NCBI GenBank assembly: GCA_020439405.1
Contig: JAGQSS010000002.1
Coordinates: 1-62,697 of the forward strand
DNA from: Ilumatobacter sp.
GTDB lineage: Bacteria > Actinomycetota > Acidimicrobiia > Acidimicrobiales > Ilumatobacteraceae
Length of the DNA: 62,697 nt
Direction: 5' to 3'
Part shown: in pieces, positions 60,072 to 62,697 of the stretch
How the letters are laid out: each line of letters begins with the position of its first letter
Numbering within the stretch: the stretch's first letter is position 1
Translations under genes and position numbers: made by a program
The notes under the pieces: generated by a model
What the model saw: only the letters and a program-made list of their open reading frames with translations
Told to the model about the DNA's origin: nothing
Databases searched by the model: none

Positions 60072-60203
60072 TCAGTCGTCCGATTCGACCGGCTGGTCGG
60101 ATCCGGCGGAGCCGGGTACCCCGCCCGCCGGATCGGGGGTCGCGGCGCATGCCGCGAGGGCGAGCGAGCACACGACGGTGATGGCGACGACACTCGCACG
60201 CAC
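60072..60203 (-). CDS. very small lipoprotein (43 residues)
   Basis: GTG 60203 to TGA 60072: MRASVVAITVVCSLALAACA is a clean lipoprotein signal with lipobox LAAC at Cys19, then a 24-residue Pro/Gly/Ser/Asp tail (ATPDPAGGVPGSAGSDQPVE). After processing only about 25 residues would remain on the membrane. Third member of the small cluster, upstream of the helical gene by 68 bases. Short, but the signal is too good to be chance. Confidence 0.65.
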   Translation of the reverse strand: MRASVVAITVVCSLALAACAATPDPAGGVPGSAGSDQPVESDD

Positions 60204-60225
60204 GGCACCAGTGTCGCGCGGCTCG

Positions 60226-61447
60226 TCAGAGCTGTCGCACGACCGGGCGCACGTTGATGATGGCGACCAGCAGGCAGCACAGGACGCCCGCCACGATCAT
60301 CGCGGTCGACACGCTCGTCGCCGCGACCAGCCCCACGAGGAGCAGGGCGGTGATCGGGAACGCGCCGTTCTGCGCCATCGCGACGAGTCCCATGACCCGT
60401 CCCATCAGCTCGGGTGGCGTGTGCTGCTGGGTGAGCGTGCGGAGCAACGTCATCGCGACGCCGCCCGTCAGGCCCCAGGCGAAGCCGCAGAGTGCGGTCA
60501 CGACGTATTCGCGCGACAGCCCGATCGCGATCAGCCCGCCGCCGAGGGGGACGGCCGTGAACGCGGCGAGCAGGAGGCCGGGTCGGCTCGGCGTCCACCG
60601 AGTGGCCAGCAGCATCGACGTGATCATCATGCCGATGCTCATCGCCACGTTGAGCGCGCTCGCGGCGAGCGACTCCTTGCCGAGGACGTCGCGGGCGAAC
60701 TCGGGCAGGAGCAGCGAGCTGGTGGCGATGGCGATGCCGAGCACCCCGGTGGTCGCCAGGAGTGACCGCAACGGTTCGGTGCCGAGCGCGACACGGATGC
60801 CGTCGCGCACCGATCCGCGACGTGCGGCGGCGCCCGTCAGTCGGTCGGGGAGCGGCGCCCGTGACACGACGAGCAGTCCCAAGCAGCTCGCCACCACCAG
60901 CAGCCAGAACCCGGCGGCGGTCCCGAAGATCTGCATCACGACGCCGCCGAGGAAGATGCCGCCGATCGTCGACATCATCATGCTGAGGTTCTGGAGTGCC
61001 ACCGCCTGCATGAGCTGCTCCGGTGGCGACACGCTCGGGACGAGGGCCTGGACGAGTGGCATCAGCATCGAGGGAGCGCAGATCGCGAGGAAGCCGCACA
61101 CCATCGTCAACGATCGCACCGGTCGCCACGAACAACGCTGTGGCCGTGAAGACCACTCCGCTCACGGTGAACAACAGGGCGCCCAGCCGCTTGGGCGCGA
61201 GATGGTCGGCGAGCGAACCCGCCCAGGCGCTGAGGAACAACGGCGGTAGACCGATCACGATCCCGAGGATCGCCGTCGCCGGGTTCCAACCGGTCAGCTC
61301 GCCGACGAGCCACACGAACACGAATCGGCTCGTGCCGAACACGGTGGCCGACAACACGTTGGCGACGAGCAGGGCCCGGAACGCCGGGATCCGGAGCAAG
61401 CCGCCGACGCCGGGACGTCGCTTCGTCGACTCGGTCGTGCTCGCCAT
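60226..61447 (-). pseudogene. MFS transporter, broken by a one-base frameshift
   Basis: About 406 residues if repaired. First frame from ATG 61447: PAFRALLVANVLSATVFGTSRFVFVWLVGE, LSAWAGSLADHLAPKRLGAL, VVFTATALFVATGA, then it fails. The next frame goes on as RSLTMVCGFLAICAPSMLMPLVQALVPSVSPPEQLMQAVALQN to the end (60226). Deleting one G near 61119 gives FVATVRSLTMVCG. Twelve helices in all, MFS_3-type exporter. Substrate unknown. Same strand as the small cluster, 22 bases upstream of the lipoprotein start. Confidence 0.82.
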
Positions 61448-61538
61448 CAGCGCATGGTGACCGTTCGTGTCCCGCCGGGACGAGGCGGAGTCGCCGTTCG
61501 GTGGGTGGGTTCGTGCCGCAGATGCGTACGGTGTTCTC

Positions 61539-62132
61539 GTGGTCTCGATCCGCAAAGCGACCTCGGGTGACATCGTGCAGGTCGCTCGTACGGCCAGCCG
61601 TGCGTTCGCCGACGACCCGGTCATGCGGTGGCTGATCCCCGACGACGCCGAGTACGACGACGCCTGGCTCCCGATGTTCGGCAACATCGCCCGACGCTGG
61701 CACGCCACCGACTCGCTGTGGTGCACCGACGACGTCGCCGCGATGGCCGGCTGGTCGCCACCCGGACGGCCGACCGTCGAGCTCGGACCCGCCGACGGCA
61801 TGGTCGAGTACGAACACCCGGCGTGGCGGATCGAGCGGTTCGTCGCACTGAGCACCGCGCTCGCCGAGCACACCCCGCCCGAATCGCACTGGTACCTCAA
61901 CATGTTGGCGACCCACCCCGACTGGCAACGGCGCGGTCTCGGCGCAGCCCTCATGCGTGAGGTGTTCGCGATCGCCGACGAGGCGGGCCTGCCGTGCTAC
62001 CTCGAGACCGAGACCGACGAGAACGTGGCGTACTACCGGCGGCACGGATTCGACGTGCGGAGCGAATGGGACCTCGCCACCGCCGACACCGCCGGCCCAC
62101 ACATGTGGGGCATGCTGCGCCCGGCGCGGTGA
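61539..62132 (+). CDS. GNAT-family acetyltransferase
   Basis: 197 residues. VSIRKATSGDIVQVARTASRAFADDP is the N-terminal GNAT motif; WYLNMLATHPDWQRRGLGAALMREVF carries the acetyl-CoA loop RRGLGA; PCYLETETDENVAYYRRHGFDV is the closing motif B. Start GTG 61539, as the region before it is the promoter of the divergent MFS gene. Four bases before the VOC gene start. Confidence 0.9.
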   Translation: MVSIRKATSGDIVQVARTASRAFADDPVMRWLIPDDAEYDDAWLPMFGNIARRWHATDSLWCTDDVAAMAGWSPPGRPTVELGPADGMVEYEHPAWRIERFVALSTALAEHTPPESHWYLNMLATHPDWQRRGLGAALMREVFAIADEAGLPCYLETETDENVAYYRRHGFDVRSEWDLATADTAGPHMWGMLRPAR

Positions 62133-62136
62133 CGGC

Positions 62137-62526
62137 ATGGCACGTCTGCGCTGGACCACGACGACGCTCAGTACCCGCGATGCGCGCGCACTCGCCGGCT
62201 TCTACGAGCGGCTGCTCGGGTGGGAGCGCGGGAGCGACGAACCGGGATGGGTGACGATCGGCGACCCGGCGGGCGGCCACCGACTGGCGTTCCACCACGA
62301 CGACGAGTACGTCCCGCCCGTGTGGCCCTCTCGGCCGGGAGAGCCGGGGATGATGGCCCACCTCGAGATCGCGGTCGACGACCTCGACGGTGCCGTCGCC
62401 CACGCGCTCGAGTGTGGGGCGCGGGCGGCCGACGTCCAGCCACAGGACGATGTCAGGGTCATGCTCGACCCGGACGGGCACCCGTTCTGCCTGTTCCTGT
62501 GGCCCGACATGCCGATCGATACCTGA
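62137..62526 (+). CDS. VOC-family (glyoxalase/dioxygenase-like) protein
   Basis: 129 residues with one beta-alpha-beta-beta-beta pair: TTTTLSTRDARALAGFYERLLGWE, HRLAFHHDDEY, AHLEIAVDDLDGAVAHALECGAR, VMLDPDGHPFCLFL. Metal-binding His/Glu residues are at the usual places. Role unknown (glyoxalase-like, resistance or dioxygenase). In one operon with the GNAT gene. Confidence 0.9.
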   Translation: MARLRWTTTTLSTRDARALAGFYERLLGWERGSDEPGWVTIGDPAGGHRLAFHHDDEYVPPVWPSRPGEPGMMAHLEIAVDDLDGAVAHALECGARAADVQPQDDVRVMLDPDGHPFCLFLWPDMPIDT

Positions 62527-62560
62527 GCCGTGCTCGGGCCGGCTGGTCGGTGGGTATCGA

Positions 62561-62697
62561 TCAGACGAGTCGGTTGCGGCACTCGCCGATGCCGTCGATG
62601 CGTGTCGTCATCGTCTGACCCCGCTGCAGGAACACCTGTGGATCGCGGGCGACGCCGACACCACCGGGCGTGCCCGTCACGATCAGGTCGCCGGGTA
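62561..62697 (-). CDS. fumarylacetoacetate hydrolase family protein (3' end only)
   Basis: Partial: only the last 45 codons are in the window, in one minus-strand frame ending at TGA 62561-62563. PGDLIVTGTPGGVGVARDPQ and QVFLQRGQTMTTRIDGIGEC are the typical FAH C-terminal pattern (GDLIxTGTPxGVG). Acts on acyl-pyruvates or related oxo acids in aromatic catabolism. The rest lies beyond the window. Confidence 0.88.
   Translation of the reverse strand, partial: PGDLIVTGTPGGVGVARDPQVFLQRGQTMTTRIDGIGECRNRLV

Noticed and set aside
1..62697. CRISPR arrays, insertion sequences, tRNA or rRNA genes
   Set aside because: No spaced repeats, transposase or terminal repeats, and no tRNA or rRNA other than the tRNA-like domain of tmRNA were seen by eye.

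Overview
The window is a gene-dense, high-GC chromosomal segment from an actinobacterium. Several traits suggest Acidimicrobiia (Ilumatobacter-like): a secreted protein opening with a 'FTPVASCRLIDTRP' segment, DUF222/HNH genes, TreY/TreZ, a caa3-type CtaG cassette and many TetR/LuxR/AraC regulators. This placement is inference; there is no rRNA in the window to fix it.

Layout. 1-4.7 kb: 3' part of a topoisomerase IB gene is cut by the window edge, then a light-signalling locus: anti-sigma-type kinase and STAS antagonist on the minus strand, and divergently a heme oxygenase plus a bacteriophytochrome fused to a SpoIIE phosphatase. 4.7-9.9 kb: a frame-broken cytochrome P450 and a four-gene ferric-siderophore ABC importer with an iron-box-like palindrome. 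9.9-12.3 kb: copper/cytochrome oxidase assembly operon (cytochrome c, Sco, PCuAC-like, CtaG). 12.3-17.1 kb: trehalose synthesis (treY-treZ). 17.1-36.8 kb: mixed metabolism and regulators (TesB, TfdA-like dioxygenase, MDR oxidoreductase, MFS exporter, MalT-type LuxR, two DUF4386 membrane proteins, YihY, TPR regulator, MBL-fold protein, acyl-CoA-dehydrogenase-like monooxygenase, PIG-L deacetylase).

36.9-50.5 kb is an accessory/defence block, mostly on the minus strand: an HNH endonuclease with an SOS (LexA) box in its promoter, an AbiEi-Fic fusion, a complete type II Wadjet system (jetC-jetA-jetB-jetD), an AbiEi/AbiEii pair, and then the tmRNA gene ssrA with its terminator, a common integration site. 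50.6-62.7 kb returns to metabolism: FAD monooxygenase, GH92 mannosidase with a glycosyltransferase, an orphan MT0933-type antitoxin, a secreted protein, a three-gene cluster with a tiny lipoprotein, an MFS transporter, GNAT, VOC and the end of an FAH-family gene.

A striking general feature is that five otherwise well-preserved genes (P450, TetR, MBL-fold, secreted protein, MFS) are each broken by one apparent single-base indel, two of them loss of one C in a short C run. This looks more like residual sequence error than real decay, but only reads can tell. Most operons show ATGA or TGATG overlaps, which helped to fix starts.
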